A stretch of DNA of 64,000 nucleotides from positions 1-64,000 of the forward strand of contig JBMNNE010000002.1 in NCBI GenBank assembly GCA_050953805.1. Reading direction: 5' to 3'. A model generated the notes under the pieces. The model saw only the letters and a program-made list of their open reading frames with translations. It was not told the DNA's origin and made no database searches. The DNA is from DUQW01 sp050953805. GTDB taxonomy: Bacteria > Bacillota_I > Bacilli_A > Acholeplasmatales > Acholeplasmataceae. Made by a program: the position numbers and the translations under genes. Each line of letters begins with the position of its first letter. Positions within the stretch are counted from its first letter, which is position 1. Below are positions 8,981 through 17,302 of this stretch, one piece after another.

Positions 8981-10344
8981 ATCATTCCTACCCCCTTTAA
9001 GATTAGTGCTGCTAATCCAAAATAAACTAATGCCGCAAAAAAGTCGATAATCGTCGTAATTAGTGGTCCACTAGCAACTGCTGGATCTATTTTAATTGAT
9101 TTAAATAAATGAGGAATAATAATAGCCAGTAAACTAACAATCGAAATTACGATCGTTAACGATCCAGCAATGATAACGGCAAAAATAAGTCCAGTTTCTA
9201 AATTAGTAAACTGACTTGCCTTATCAGGTAATCCTAATTGAGTGGAATAAACAAAAATAAATGAAATAATAAAAGTAATTAACCCTAATAAAGCACTAGT
9301 AATTAAATTTGAAATAAACTCTTTTTGTATTTCACTTCGTTTCATTCGTCCTTCATCAGCAATCGATTTTAATGCAACCGCTAAAGTTTGGGTAGCCACA
9401 TTCCCAGGTGAACCCAACATTAGTGGTTGGAAAAAAGCTAAGATTGTTACCCCACTAATACTGCCAATCATTAAATCTGAAAAAGACATTAACGGGAGTG
9501 AAATTATTAATAAAATTAATAACCAAGGTAATCTTCTTAAAGCGGTTTTTAGCCAATTATGAGTTTTATCTGTAGCTGGTAATGCCGCTAATTTTTCAAA
9601 ATCTTCTTCGGCTTCATGAGTTGCAACATCAATAATATCATCTAGCGTTAAAAACCCAACTAATTGATGATTTTCATCAATTACTGGAAGTTGATATAAC
9701 TCATAATTTTCCATATCATAGACCGCTTCAGTTACAGGTGAATCAACTAAAACTGCTGGTACATCAATCATAATTTCTTCAATCAATTTAGGGCTTCTTG
9801 CCTTAACTAAAGTTCTTAAATCAACTGCACCTAAATACTTTTTATTTTCATCAATAACAAACAATAAATTAATACTTTCGGCTTCAGCCGCTTGTTTGAT
9901 TAAACTCGAAGATGCTTCCTTAACATCCATATTTGGATAAATATAGACGTACTCATTTGACATATATGCACCTACTTGATTATCATCATATTCGATGATA
10001 ATTTGAATATCTTCTCGGTCTTCTAAGGATTGAATAATTTCATCTCGTAATTTTTCATCTTCATAAGCTTGCAAGATATCAACCGTATCATCAACATTCA
10101 TCTCATCAAATATCTCTGCCTGTTTGTTAATATCAAACTCCTCTAAAAGACCAGCAGCATCTTCTGGCTCTAAATAGGCAACTATTTCAGCTAGTTGTTC
10201 CACTGATAAAAATTGATATAATTCTTCACGTTCTAATGGTGTTAACTCCAACAGTTCTTTAGCAATATCATAAGCATGCAGTTCATCAATTCTTTCTTGA
10301 AAATCTTTTAAATTCAATTTTTCTGATAATAGTTTTTTAATCAT
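8977..10344 (-). CDS. mgtE: Magnesium transporter MgtE, first paralogue
   Basis: 455 residues. The acidic N-domain (LEPEDAAGLLEEFD, then QAYEDEKLRDEI), two CBS domains (KYLGAVDLRTLVKAR; QLVGFLTLDDIID) and the membrane domain carrying PGNVATQTLAVALKS are all present and in order. MgtE is a homodimeric Mg2+ channel gated by Mg2+ bound between the N and CBS domains. This is the promoter-proximal gene of the pair. A GGAAGGAG-type site precedes the ATG. Confidence 0.94.
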   Translation of the reverse strand: MIKKLLSEKLNLKDFQERIDELHAYDIAKELLELTPLEREELYQFLSVEQLAEIVAYLEPEDAAGLLEEFDINKQAEIFDEMNVDDTVDILQAYEDEKLRDEIIQSLEDREDIQIIIEYDDNQVGAYMSNEYVYIYPNMDVKEASSSLIKQAAEAESINLLFVIDENKKYLGAVDLRTLVKARSPKLIEEIMIDVPAVLVDSPVTEAVYDMENYELYQLPVIDENHQLVGFLTLDDIIDVATHEAEEDFEKLAALPATDKTHNWLKTALRRLPWLLILLIISLPLMSFSDLMIGSISGVTILAFFQPLMLGSPGNVATQTLAVALKSIADEGRMKRSEIQKEFISNLITSALLGLITFIISFIFVYSTQLGLPDKASQFTNLETGLIFAVIIAGSLTIVISIVSLLAIIIPHLFKSIKIDPAVASGPLITTIIDFFAALVYFGLAALILKGVGMI

Positions 10345-10499
10345 TTTTCCACTCCTTCCTTTTAAATTTTCTTAGAATCTTAACACATTCCTTCCCCATT
10401 ATACCCTACCCAACTAAAAAAAAGAAATAATCCCTTTTTATACTATAAATATACATAACAAACTAGATTATAAAACATAATAATAAATAAATTTTAAAC

Positions 10500-10569
10500 A
10501 TAAAAAAAGACCATAAGGTCTACTCTATATCTAAACATGAACCATATCATGACTGCATATTTAATGGAG
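10500..10569. repeat. Copy A of tRNA-Gly 3' flank (att-like)
   Basis: This 70-bp segment aligns with 16824-16889 with few mismatches and small gaps. It shares the AAAAAAAGACC-N4-GGTCTACT hairpin, a CATGA...TCATG motif, and ends in ATATTTAATGGAG. The TGGA is the complement of the last four bases of tRNA-Gly (discriminator plus CCA). Homology stops at that point. It is placed as expected for the distal attachment site of an element integrated at the 3' end of tRNA-Gly. Confidence 0.6.
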
Positions 10570-10627
10570 TCATTATTGACCTTAAAGGGATTGTTTTTTT
10601 CGTTCCAACTGTGTAAAACTACTAACT

Positions 10628-10766
10628 TTTGTCCACCAAAGGGAAAATAAGGCCATCTTATATACTTTTGAGGCATTCCAACGGACAATTGAGTATTTTA
10701 CCTAAACTGGTGCTTTTTGTCCATCAAAGGGAAAACGGAGTACTTTCGAGTCATTTTAAGGGCAAA
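10628..10766. repeat. Imperfect direct repeat pair, possible mobile-element end
   Basis: Two related blocks begin with TTTTGTCCACCAAAGGGAAAA and TTTTGTCCATCAAAGGGAAAA. They share a downstream ACTTTYGAG motif and end near GGACAA/GGGCAAA. They lie just inside the putative island boundary and upstream of no gene on the plus strand. They resemble multi-copy terminal repeats of a transposon relic, but I could not assign a family. Confidence 0.4.
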
Positions 10767-10793
10767 TTAAACCTCAATTTTAAATTGTGCTTT

Positions 10794-11405
10794 TTATTTT
10801 TTCTTTAATTTTTTTATTCGTTTTATCTCCTTTAACAAATTAAATTTATCTAAGTTCAATTTATATGTATATCCATCAATATATTTACCGTTGTAAAAAT
10901 GATATCCTTTTTTAGTATGAACATGTTCAAAGCCAATTTTATTAATTAAACCATGAACAGGGAAATTACCTGACCATGTTTGAGTATATATTTCTTCAAT
11001 ACCATTTTCTAAAGCATATTCTATAAATAATATCCAAGCTTCAGTAGCAAAACCTTTTCTTCTGTCTATCAAATCTTTAATGCCTATTCCTATTGTAAAC
11101 AAGCCATCATCATCTACATAATTATAGTTCTTATCTATAGAGTAAGAATTAACTCTTCCTATATGTTTCCCTTCGCATAATTCTTCGATTTCTAGAGAGT
11201 AATAAAACTTTGGCCTTTCTCTTTTTAATTTTATTATTAACTTTTCTCTATACAAAATAGGGTCAATTTTCTCAATTTCTTCCCAAGGTGCATCCCAGTT
11301 TTGCCATTCAATGTCAATGGTGTTCCATCTAATTTCATCTTCAATATCAGATTCTTGAAATGGCCTTAATTTGATCTTTCTACCTTTAATTTCAAACTTA
11401 TTCAT
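10794..11405 (-). CDS. GNAT family N-acetyltransferase (RimJ/RimL type)
   Basis: 203 residues from the ATG at 11405; a TTG at 11432 would add nine residues but has no better ribosome site. The sequence begins KGRKIKLRPFQESDIEDE, typical of RimJ/RimL-like enzymes. It carries the acetyl-CoA-binding strand-loop-helix as FTIGIGIKDLIDRRKGFATEAWILFIEYA and ends with NKIGFEHVHTKKGYHFYNGKY. Such enzymes acetylate ribosomal proteins, antibiotics or small molecules; the substrate is unknown. It is the distal gene of the accessory island and has a long lysine-rich tail. Confidence 0.85.
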   Translation of the reverse strand: MNKFEIKGRKIKLRPFQESDIEDEIRWNTIDIEWQNWDAPWEEIEKIDPILYREKLIIKLKRERPKFYYSLEIEELCEGKHIGRVNSYSIDKNYNYVDDDGLFTIGIGIKDLIDRRKGFATEAWILFIEYALENGIEEIYTQTWSGNFPVHGLINKIGFEHVHTKKGYHFYNGKYIDGYTYKLNLDKFNLLKEIKRIKKLKKK

Positions 11406-11468
11406 TCTATAATTCGCTCTACTTTCAAACAATTCTTACTTTAAATATATTTTTATGACTATAGTAAA

Positions 11469-11511
11469 TTTATCCCCCACATTATACCCCACTTTTGAGG
11501 TAGGGGATAAA
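11469..11511 (-). terminator. Hairpin between GNAT and RhuM genes
   Basis: TTTATCCCC and GGGGATAAA form a 9-bp stem around a 25-nt loop that itself contains ACCCCAC. There is no good T run on the minus strand, so it may be a weak terminator or a processing hairpin. Confidence 0.4.
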
Positions 11512-11545
11512 ACTTAAGATTATTCATTTAATAATTAATATTTTG

Positions 11546-12553
11546 TTATTTATCATTATCTTTTTTATTAATTTTGTATTGTTCCTGTAGTTGTCTTACT
11601 GCTTTGTCAAAGTCACTTTCAAGTTGTTTCATTTCTTTAGAACGGTATATTTCAAATTCTTTTTCAGCTTTCTCAATTGCTTCTTTATGGCTTATTTTTC
11701 CTTTACCTTCTAATAATTTTCTTTTATTTGATACTATTTGATTATCAAGAGTATCTATCCAATTTTGCATAGTCATTGGTATTTGTTCTAAAGCTTGTAA
11801 TTCTGCAAAATCTAAGAACTGAGCAACCAATAGATTTAGTCGTTTTAATTCTATTTCTGACAAATAGTTTTTGGCAATCTTAACATCTTCTTTAGTAATA
11901 TAATCGCCTTTAAAATTTGTCATACCTACAAATATTTTTTCATTATCAACTCTATCATAAATAACTTCTGCTGCAGTATGTTCATGTACTGCATAATGAA
12001 GTTTATTTTGAACAGTTGCAAAAAATGCTTTTGTTAAATCTGATCTCGGATCATAATCAACTGAAGTTGCATATATATCAGTCACTTGTTGATAGAAGTT
12101 TCTTTCTGAAGAACGAATATCCCTAATGCGTTGTAAAAGTTCGCGAAAGTAACGAGTTCCACCTTGTTTAAGTCTTTCATCATCAAGAGTAAATCCTTTT
12201 TGAATATATTCGTGTAATCTTTCGGTTGCCCAACGACGAAAGCGAGTAGCTACTTGTGATTGTACACGATAACCTAGTGCAATAACCATATCTAAATTAT
12301 AATGAGAAATATTTCTTTTTACTTCACGTGTTCCCTCAATTCGAACTGTCAAGAAATCCTTGACAGTTGAATTTTTGTCTAATTCTCCATCTCTGTATAT
12401 ACCTTCTATATGCTGGCTAATATTTTGTTTTGTAGTGTCATATAATTCTGCTAATTGTTGCTGTGTAACCCATACATCATCTTCAGAAAAACGAACAGAT
12501 ATTTTAGTTATACCATCTTCATCTTGGTATATTATCAAATTATTCTTTTTCAT
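11546..12553 (-). CDS. rhuM: RhuM family protein, copy 1
   Basis: 335 residues. It has the RhuM family layout: an N-terminal Bro/KilA-like DNA-binding section (WVTQQQLAELYDTTKQNISQHI, then HYNLDMVIALGYRVQSQVATRFRRWATERL). A middle section follows (IRDIRSSERNFYQQVTDIYATSVDYDPRSD), then the conserved LHYAVHEHTAAE...YDRVDNEKIFVGMTNF, and a charged coiled tail. RhuM was first noted on a Salmonella pathogenicity island; its biochemical role is not established. GAGGTG precedes the start. A second paralogue lies 3.1 kb upstream, and between them lie an AbiEi-like antitoxin and a broken regulator. Confidence 0.88.
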   Translation of the reverse strand: MKKNNLIIYQDEDGITKISVRFSEDDVWVTQQQLAELYDTTKQNISQHIEGIYRDGELDKNSTVKDFLTVRIEGTREVKRNISHYNLDMVIALGYRVQSQVATRFRRWATERLHEYIQKGFTLDDERLKQGGTRYFRELLQRIRDIRSSERNFYQQVTDIYATSVDYDPRSDLTKAFFATVQNKLHYAVHEHTAAEVIYDRVDNEKIFVGMTNFKGDYITKEDVKIAKNYLSEIELKRLNLLVAQFLDFAELQALEQIPMTMQNWIDTLDNQIVSNKRKLLEGKGKISHKEAIEKAEKEFEIYRSKEMKQLESDFDKAVRQLQEQYKINKKDNDK

Positions 12554-12630
12554 TGTCTAACACCTCATCTTTATTTTTCATGTGTCTTTTATTACTATAA
12601 TTTTATCATATATTTTTTACCTAATATTTA

Positions 12631-13209
12631 TTATCTTATCTCCAGTAAATATCTAATTTTCTCATATACATCAAGTTTAAGCGAATATTCATAAAGTTTT
12701 TCATAATTTATACCTATTTCTTTAGCAACATTAACTGCAAAGTTTAATTCTTCATTATCTAAACTTTCATATTTAAAAATATCACAAAGAACTCTTTCTT
12801 TATCGTATGTAGGAACATCATTACCAAATTCGGTTTTAAGAAATGTTTTTCCTGTATTATAATACTCATCATTAACTCTTTTTACTTTAATAGAATTAAT
12901 TCTATGAGTATTATAATTTGACGGAACATTAGCTTCAATTTCCTTTAATGATTTATTAGACATTCTATTAAGAACTAAAGCTGTATTGCCTGAATAAACT
13001 ATTTTTGAATATCTTAGATAATTAATAAAAAGTTCATCTTCAAAAACATTAGGAAGTGCATATATCCCTCTTGATACTCTTACAATACTATTATTATTTA
13101 CCATTCTAGTTAAATATATCGTCGGAACTCCTAACTCTTTAGTTATTTTATTAGTAATATATCCTTCATTATTATTCATATATTCAATTATTTTATCTTC
13201 ATAATTCAT
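12631..13209 (-). CDS. AbiEi-type (type IV) antitoxin-like transcriptional regulator
   Basis: 192 residues from ATG 13209, which has AAGGTG at the right distance; a longer in-frame extension to 13335 has no ribosome site. The N-terminus is a winged helix (IIEYMNNNEGYITNKITKELGVPTIYLTRMV...IVRVSRGIYALP) typical of the AbiEi_4 antitoxin domain. The rest matches the antitoxin C-terminal domain (YSGNTALVLNRMSNKS). AbiEi normally represses and neutralises an adjacent AbiEii nucleotidyltransferase toxin. No AbiEii gene is present: 77 bp downstream comes rhuM. It may be orphaned, or rhuM may be its partner. Confidence 0.8.
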   Translation of the reverse strand: MNYEDKIIEYMNNNEGYITNKITKELGVPTIYLTRMVNNNSIVRVSRGIYALPNVFEDELFINYLRYSKIVYSGNTALVLNRMSNKSLKEIEANVPSNYNTHRINSIKVKRVNDEYYNTGKTFLKTEFGNDVPTYDKERVLCDIFKYESLDNEELNFAVNVAKEIGINYEKLYEYSLKLDVYEKIRYLLEIR

Positions 13210-13846
13210 AAAAACACCTTCTTTTGTTGTCTTTGTGCCTTTATTATAACATATATTAGGCACATAAGCAACAATATATTTATAATATTTAAATAAATTT
13301 TTATAAATAAATTCAAAGTGACATCGAAGTGACATTGCTTAATTAAATAACTTTGATAAATAATATATCTTGTTATAAGGTTCGTATCCGTTCGAGGCAT
13401 AAGTTCAACTCGTATTGAGTATAGAGTTCAACTCCCTATCACCTAATAAAAACTCTTAACTATATAAAAGTAAAAAAGACTATCTTGGAAGCAATTTTAC
13501 ATCCTTGATAGACTCTCATCTTAAAAACAAATGGCTTTATTAAGTCAAGAATTTCATTATATATAATACTAATACAAAATCTAATTGGAGCCGTATTATC
13601 GCTTAAAGGAGCCATTTATAAAGCCTATAAAACGATAACTACTATATAAATCCATCAGGGGTAAAATAGGGTAATTCTTATATGCTTTATAAGGAAAGTT
13701 GATACAAAGAAAGGCATTTTCACAAAACTACTATAATTGATACTTCAAAAGGAAAACAATGGAAAATCAAGCACTTTTAAGACACTTATTTTCCTTTTTT
13801 ATGTTCATGCCTTATTGAGTGGTTTAATGTTTATTTAAATTGCTTT
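13210..13846. other. Gene-free interval in the island
   Basis: I see no credible gene. Features present are a repeated AGTTCAACTC word near 13410 and 13430 in a T-arm-like context, a minus-strand hairpin with T run near 13471-13515, and an AT-rich stretch with no ribosome-site/ATG pair. The area is probably decayed mobile DNA downstream of the broken AlbA_2 gene. Confidence 0.5.
13471..13515 (-). terminator. Possible terminator below the AlbA_2 pseudogene
   Basis: On the minus strand GATAG...CTATC with flanking GGA/TCC pairs forms an imperfect stem, followed by CTTTTTTA. It lies about 330 nt beyond the pseudogene's end. Confidence 0.4.
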
Positions 13847-15235
13847 TTACTTTAAAACAATCCATTTACCAGATTTTGAACTTCCTTCATATTTAATAAG
13901 TCCTTCTTCTGTTAATTTTGCAATATCTCTTTTTATAGTAACTATAGAAACAGAAAATCTTTCTGCTAGAAATGAAGATGTTACCGTTGGTTCCTTAGCA
14001 ATTATATCTAAAATTTGTTCTCTCCTTTCAATTGGTGTTAATTTTACGAATTCACTTTGAGTATCATTTTGTATATTTTGGGTATCATTTTGTACATTTT
14101 GGGTATCATTTTCACCACTTTGGATATCATTTTTTGCATCATTATGAGTATCATCATAATTCCTATTGTAAAGTGTAACTATAACTCCATTATCTGAAAT
14201 AATAAAATATGGTTGTTTATGAAAACCTATATAATCTTCAAATATTCTTCTTATTCCTGTAGAGTAGTTTTCAATATAATCAGCTTTATCTAATGCATTT
14301 ACAATAATAGGATTTCTTTTAGCAGACATACCTTCTTTTATATTTTCTAATGTTAATCCATCAGGAAGACTTCCAGGAGAAAATATTTGAACTCTATCAT
14401 CATAAAACTCTATTTTAATATCTCCGCTTAATGTCCAATCTCAGTGACAGTAACAATTAACTATAGCTTCTCTTAATGCTCTTTTAGGATAATCTAAATA
14501 TTCATCTCTTTGAGGTTTACCTGTTATAACTACTTTTTTCCTATTAGATAAATTAGCGAAATATAAAACATCATCAAGTTGTTTTATAATTGAGCCACTA
14601 AACTCTTTTTTATCTAAAAAAGTAGTTACAGTTAAACCTTGAAATACGGCAAATTTAGTAATTGTAGGATTTTGATCACTTAAATATAATGCCGCATTAT
14701 TAAACTCTTTATTAGGAGTGTATAGCCCTAAACCATATAAATCAAAGTTTAACCCCTTTTCATTAAATATATTAGTTGCATAAGTAAAAGTTAAATCTTG
14801 ATTTAGTGATACTAATCTTTCAAACTTATGAGCTCTTGATTTATATATTAACCTTTGAACTTCTTCAAAACTAGCTAGTCTTTTTGTGCTACCTACTCTT
14901 ATGTAAACACCTTTAGAATTAAATCCTTAACCATCTTTATAAAAGTATGGTTTATTCTTTCCACTTTTAACTTCTATTCTAAAAGGTCTTTCATTCGGAT
15001 AAATACCAATCAGGTGATTAACATTTGGTTCAAAAGCATTATTAATCCAATTTGATAATATTTCTTCCCATTCTTTATAATATTTAACTTTTTCATCTAG
15101 TAGTTTCCCATTATCATCAACACCTAAAAGAATAGTTCCACCGTCACTATTTAGAAAAGAAACTATTTCAGCTTTTAAGTCTTTAGTTTTTTTAGGTATT
15201 TCTATTTTGTATTCTATTTTATTATCTTCTTTCAT
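13847..15235 (-). pseudogene. AlbA_2/ATP-binding transcriptional regulator broken by two in-frame stops
   Basis: A single reading frame runs from ATG 15235 (AGGTG upstream) to 13847 but has a TAA at 14927-14929 and a TGA at 14441-14443. The N-terminal part is an AlbA_2/Schlafen-like domain (EIVSFLNSDGGTILLGVDDNG). Between the stops lies FNSKGVYIRVGSTK and an HATPase-like section ending REAIVNCYCH. After the TGA comes the usual continuation (SGDIKIEFYDDRVQIFSPGSLPDG), a repeated NDTQN-V/I-Q linker and a C-terminal helix-turn-helix. The TGA falls where family members have HRD, so CGA to TGA is likely. No frameshift is seen, so the decay looks recent, unless these are assembly errors. Confidence 0.8.
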
Positions 15236-15320
15236 TAATATCACCTAATTAATATTAGTAATAAAATAGTTAACTTACTTTAATTTATGTTGAATGCTAG
15301 TTTTGGGGATTGTTATATTT

Positions 15321-15349
15321 AAAAAAAGACACCTTTTTAAAGATGTCTT
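15321..15349 (-). terminator. Terminator downstream of RhuM copy 2
   Basis: AAGACATC...GGTGTCTT forms a stem followed by seven T residues on the minus strand. It sits next to the second tRNA-Gly 3'-end copy, in the same arrangement as the terminator next to the real tRNA-Gly. Confidence 0.7.
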
Positions 15350-15385
15350 AATCTAATAAACTCTTATGAGTTCAAATCCTATCAT

Positions 15386-15402
15386 TGGAGCGGGGGATGA
15401 GT
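15386..15402. repeat. Copy B of the tRNA-Gly 3' end (att-like)
   Basis: TGGAGCGGGGGATGAGT matches the 3' end of tRNA-Gly (16885-16901) at 15 of 17 positions, covering CCA, discriminator, acceptor 3' strand and the start of the T-arm. The sequence then diverges. With the adjacent terminator at 15321-15349 it repeats the layout tRNA 3' end plus terminator, as left by tandem integration at a tRNA gene. Confidence 0.55.
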
Positions 15403-15480
15403 ATTGCTCCACAAAATAAACTTTATTTGATTATAAAGCCGTTAAATTAATGTTTATATGATTATTATTTATAAAAACAT

Positions 15481-15633
15481 TTAATATGATTTTTTAAAAA
15501 TATCTTGTATCGCCTTTTTTAATCGTCCATCGCCATATAACGAAGTGTTATCTCGTGTATTTGTGGTCCTTGCTTTATCGCTTTTAGTATCCCCTCGTGA
15601 TATCGTTTGTTGAGAATAATTCTTTGTTTTCAT
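15481..15633 (-). CDS. Small basic ORF or frameshifted tail after RhuM copy 2
   Basis: A 50-residue frame starts with MKTKNYSQQTISRGDTKSDK and ends in GDGRLKKAIQDIFKKSY. The same frame stays open upstream through KEKIAKELLAL and into the last codons of RhuM copy 2 in a different frame. It may therefore be a frameshifted C-terminal extension of that gene or of a lost neighbour. No good ribosome site precedes the ATG. I do not recognise the protein. The real status (gene or relic) is open. Confidence 0.3.
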   Translation of the reverse strand: MKTKNYSQQTISRGDTKSDKARTTNTRDNTSLYGDGRLKKAIQDIFKKSY

Positions 15634-15653
15634 TAAGGCTAATAGTTCTTTTG

Positions 15654-16649
15654 CTATTTTTTCTTTTGAATTTTCTTGTTTACTTCTTTTATTGTTTCTA
15701 AGTAATTTTTTTCAATTTCTGTTAATGTTTTTATCTGATATTTTTTATATTCTTCTTTTGCTTTTTCTAAAGCTTGTTCATGTGTTATCTTGCCTGCATC
15801 TGTTAATATTTCTTCTCCTGTTGATGAAAGAATTGAATCCAAATATTTTATATGATCTTTCATATACATTGGTTTTCTTCTAATTGCTTGGATTTCTGCA
15901 AAATCAAAATATCCTGATACCATATTATTTAAAACCTTTAGTTCTTCTTCATTTAAGTAGTTTTTAGCAATTCCGACATCTTTCATTCGTGGTAATTCAC
16001 CTTGAAAGCTAGTAAGTCCCATAAATGGTTTATCTGAATCAGCTCGATTATAAATAAGTTCTGCCGCTGTATTACCATGAACAGCATAATGTAATTTATT
16101 TTGAACTATTTTGAAAAACAACATTGTTTCATCACTTTTAGGATTATAATCAATGCTAGTGGCGTATAAATCTAAAACTTGACGATACATCACTTTTTCT
16201 GATGATCTAATATCACGAATTCTATCGATTAACTCTTTCCAATAGTTTCCACCACCAAGCTCTTTAAGACGTTGGTCATCCATTACAAAACCTTTAATCA
16301 TATATTCTTTTAGTCTTTCGGTTGCCCAGATTCTAAAACGGGTTGCAACCGACGATTTTATTCTATATCCAAGAGAAATAATCATGTCTAAGTTATAGTG
16401 CATAACGTTATAATTTTTTCCATCCTTGGCAGTTATTCGGAATTTCCGAACAACTGAATTCATGTTTAATTCACCTTCAGAAAATATATTGCTTATATGC
16501 TCACTAACATTAGATTTGCTTGTTTGATATAGTTCTACAAGTTGGTCCTGCGATAACCATATGGTTTCATCATCTAATTTTACATCTATATGAGTTAAAC
16601 CGTCTTCCGACTCATAAATTATGATTTCACCATTATTTATTTTATCCAT
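15654..16649 (-). CDS. rhuM: RhuM family protein, copy 2
   Basis: 331 residues, paralogous to the protein at 11546-12553 over its whole length: WLSQDQLVELYQTSKSNVSEHI, HYNLDMIISLGYRIKSSVATRFRIWATERL, IRDIRSSEKVMYRQVLDLYATSIDYNPKSD, LHYAVHGNTAAELIYNRADSDKPFMGLTSF. The copies are clearly diverged, so they were probably acquired separately. Function is unknown; the N-terminal part resembles KilA-N/Bro-type DNA-binding modules. GGGGG-type pairing precedes the ATG. It is the only gene in the island segment between tRNA-Gly and copy B of its 3' end. Confidence 0.87.
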   Translation of the reverse strand: MDKINNGEIIIYESEDGLTHIDVKLDDETIWLSQDQLVELYQTSKSNVSEHISNIFSEGELNMNSVVRKFRITAKDGKNYNVMHYNLDMIISLGYRIKSSVATRFRIWATERLKEYMIKGFVMDDQRLKELGGGNYWKELIDRIRDIRSSEKVMYRQVLDLYATSIDYNPKSDETMLFFKIVQNKLHYAVHGNTAAELIYNRADSDKPFMGLTSFQGELPRMKDVGIAKNYLNEEELKVLNNMVSGYFDFAEIQAIRRKPMYMKDHIKYLDSILSSTGEEILTDAGKITHEQALEKAKEEYKKYQIKTLTEIEKNYLETIKEVNKKIQKKK

Positions 16650-16823
16650 ATTATAATCAACCCCCTACAAGCATTTAAAACATGTTTTCTTCCATAATTA
16701 TTATACTATAGACTTACATAAATTGTAATATTTTCAAAAATTAGTTTTGATATAATTAAGAATGAAATTTGCTTTAAATTATCTAAATACATCACATTTT
16801 ATCAACATTATTTATCTTTAAAA

Positions 16824-16889
16824 ATAAAAAAAGACCACAAGGTCTACTTCTATCTCTAACATGACACTGTCATGGAATATTTAATGGAG
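16824..16889. repeat. Copy C: native 3' flank of tRNA-Gly
   Basis: This is the partner of the repeat at 10500-10569. It contains the tRNA-operon terminator, a CATGAC-ACT-GTCATG palindrome and the last bases of tRNA-Gly. The rest of the 16650-16823 interval is AT-rich and empty. Confidence 0.6.
16826..16845 (-). terminator. Terminator of the tRNA operon
   Basis: AGACC-TTGT-GGTCT followed by a T-rich tail on the minus strand, about 40 nt after the CCA of tRNA-Gly. Confidence 0.8.
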
Positions 16890-16958
16890 CGGGCGATGAG
16901 AATCGAACTCACATCATCAGCTTGGAAGGCTGAGGTTTTACCACTAAACTACGCCCGC
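16885..16958 (-). tRNA. tRNA-Gly (TCC)
   Basis: The cloverleaf is complete, with acceptor GCGGGCG, T-loop TTCGATT, and anticodon loop CTTCCAA giving TCC. CCA is encoded. It is the last gene of the four-tRNA operon and its 3' end is duplicated at two sites further left (15.4 and 10.55 kb). Confidence 0.95.
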
Positions 16959-16973
16959 AAGATTTAAATAAAA

Positions 16974-17050
16974 TGGTCGGGAAGACAGGATTTGAACCTG
17001 CGACCCCCTGGTCCCAAACCAGGTGCTCTACCAAACTAAGCCACTTCCCG
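16974..17050 (-). tRNA. tRNA-Pro (TGG)
   Basis: Acceptor CGGGAAG pairs with CTTCCCG, T-arm GGTTCAAATCC, anticodon loop TTTGGGA giving TGG. CCA is encoded. It lies 15 nt upstream of tRNA-Gly in the same transcript. Confidence 0.95.
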
Positions 17051-17056
17051 ACACAA

Positions 17057-17133
17057 TGGCGTACTCAGAAGGACTTGAACCCTCAACCTCTTGATCCGTA
17101 GTCAAGCGCTCTATCCAATTGAGCTATGAGTAC
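17057..17133 (-). tRNA. tRNA-Arg (ACG)
   Basis: Acceptor GTACTCA/TGAGTAC, T-arm GGTTCAAGTCC, anticodon loop CTACGGA giving ACG. The A34 should be edited to inosine by TadA so that CGN codons are read. CCA is encoded. Confidence 0.95.
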
Positions 17134-17157
17134 ATAGGCGCCTGGAATGATTAATAA

Positions 17158-17233
17158 TGGTGACCCGTACGGGATTCGAACCCGTGAATGCATGCGTGAA
17201 AGGCATGTGAGTTAACCGTTTCTCCAACGGGCC
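17158..17233 (-). tRNA. tRNA-Glu (TTC)
   Basis: Acceptor GGCCCGT/ACGGGTC (one G-T pair), T-arm GGTTCGAATCC, anticodon loop CTTTCAC giving TTC. CCA is encoded. It is the first tRNA of the operon, about 20 nt from the predicted start of transcription. Confidence 0.95.
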
Positions 17234-17252
17234 AGAAACAAGCGCCTATTTA

Positions 17253-17281
17253 ATTATACGAAATATGTATTATAAAGTCAA
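17253..17281 (-). promoter_or_regulatory. Sigma-A promoter of the tRNA operon
   Basis: Minus-strand TTGACT, a 17-nt spacer and TATAAT lie 20 nt upstream of tRNA-Glu. The near-consensus match suits a stable-RNA operon. Confidence 0.85.
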
Positions 17282-17302
17282 ATTATTTAATTTAATTATT
17301 TA

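Larger units (their letters stand above)
10345..10793. other. Gene-free interval with island boundary and IS-end-like repeats
   Basis: No credible gene is seen in these 449 bp. The stretch contains a copy of the tRNA-Gly 3' flank (10500-10569, listed separately) and two copies of the motif TTTTGTCCAYCAAAGGGAAAA, at about 10628-10648 and 10715-10735. Each is followed by related text (CTTTTGAGGCATT / CTTTCGAGTCATT). A 64-codon frame across this area follows the repeats and has no ribosome site, so I do not call it. Confidence 0.6.

Noticed and set aside
10345..10500. M-box Mg2+ riboswitch upstream of the mgtE pair
   Set aside because: No conserved M-box sequence blocks or stable multi-helix fold could be seen; the interval is simple and AT-rich.
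10494..10688. A 64-codon minus-strand frame
   Set aside because: It runs through repeat DNA and the tRNA-Gly flank copy, has no ribosome site and no recognisable domain.
14441..14443. TGA read as tryptophan (mycoplasma code)
   Set aside because: The expected residue here is Arg, other genes use TGG for Trp and end normally, and 16S/S-D features fit the standard code.
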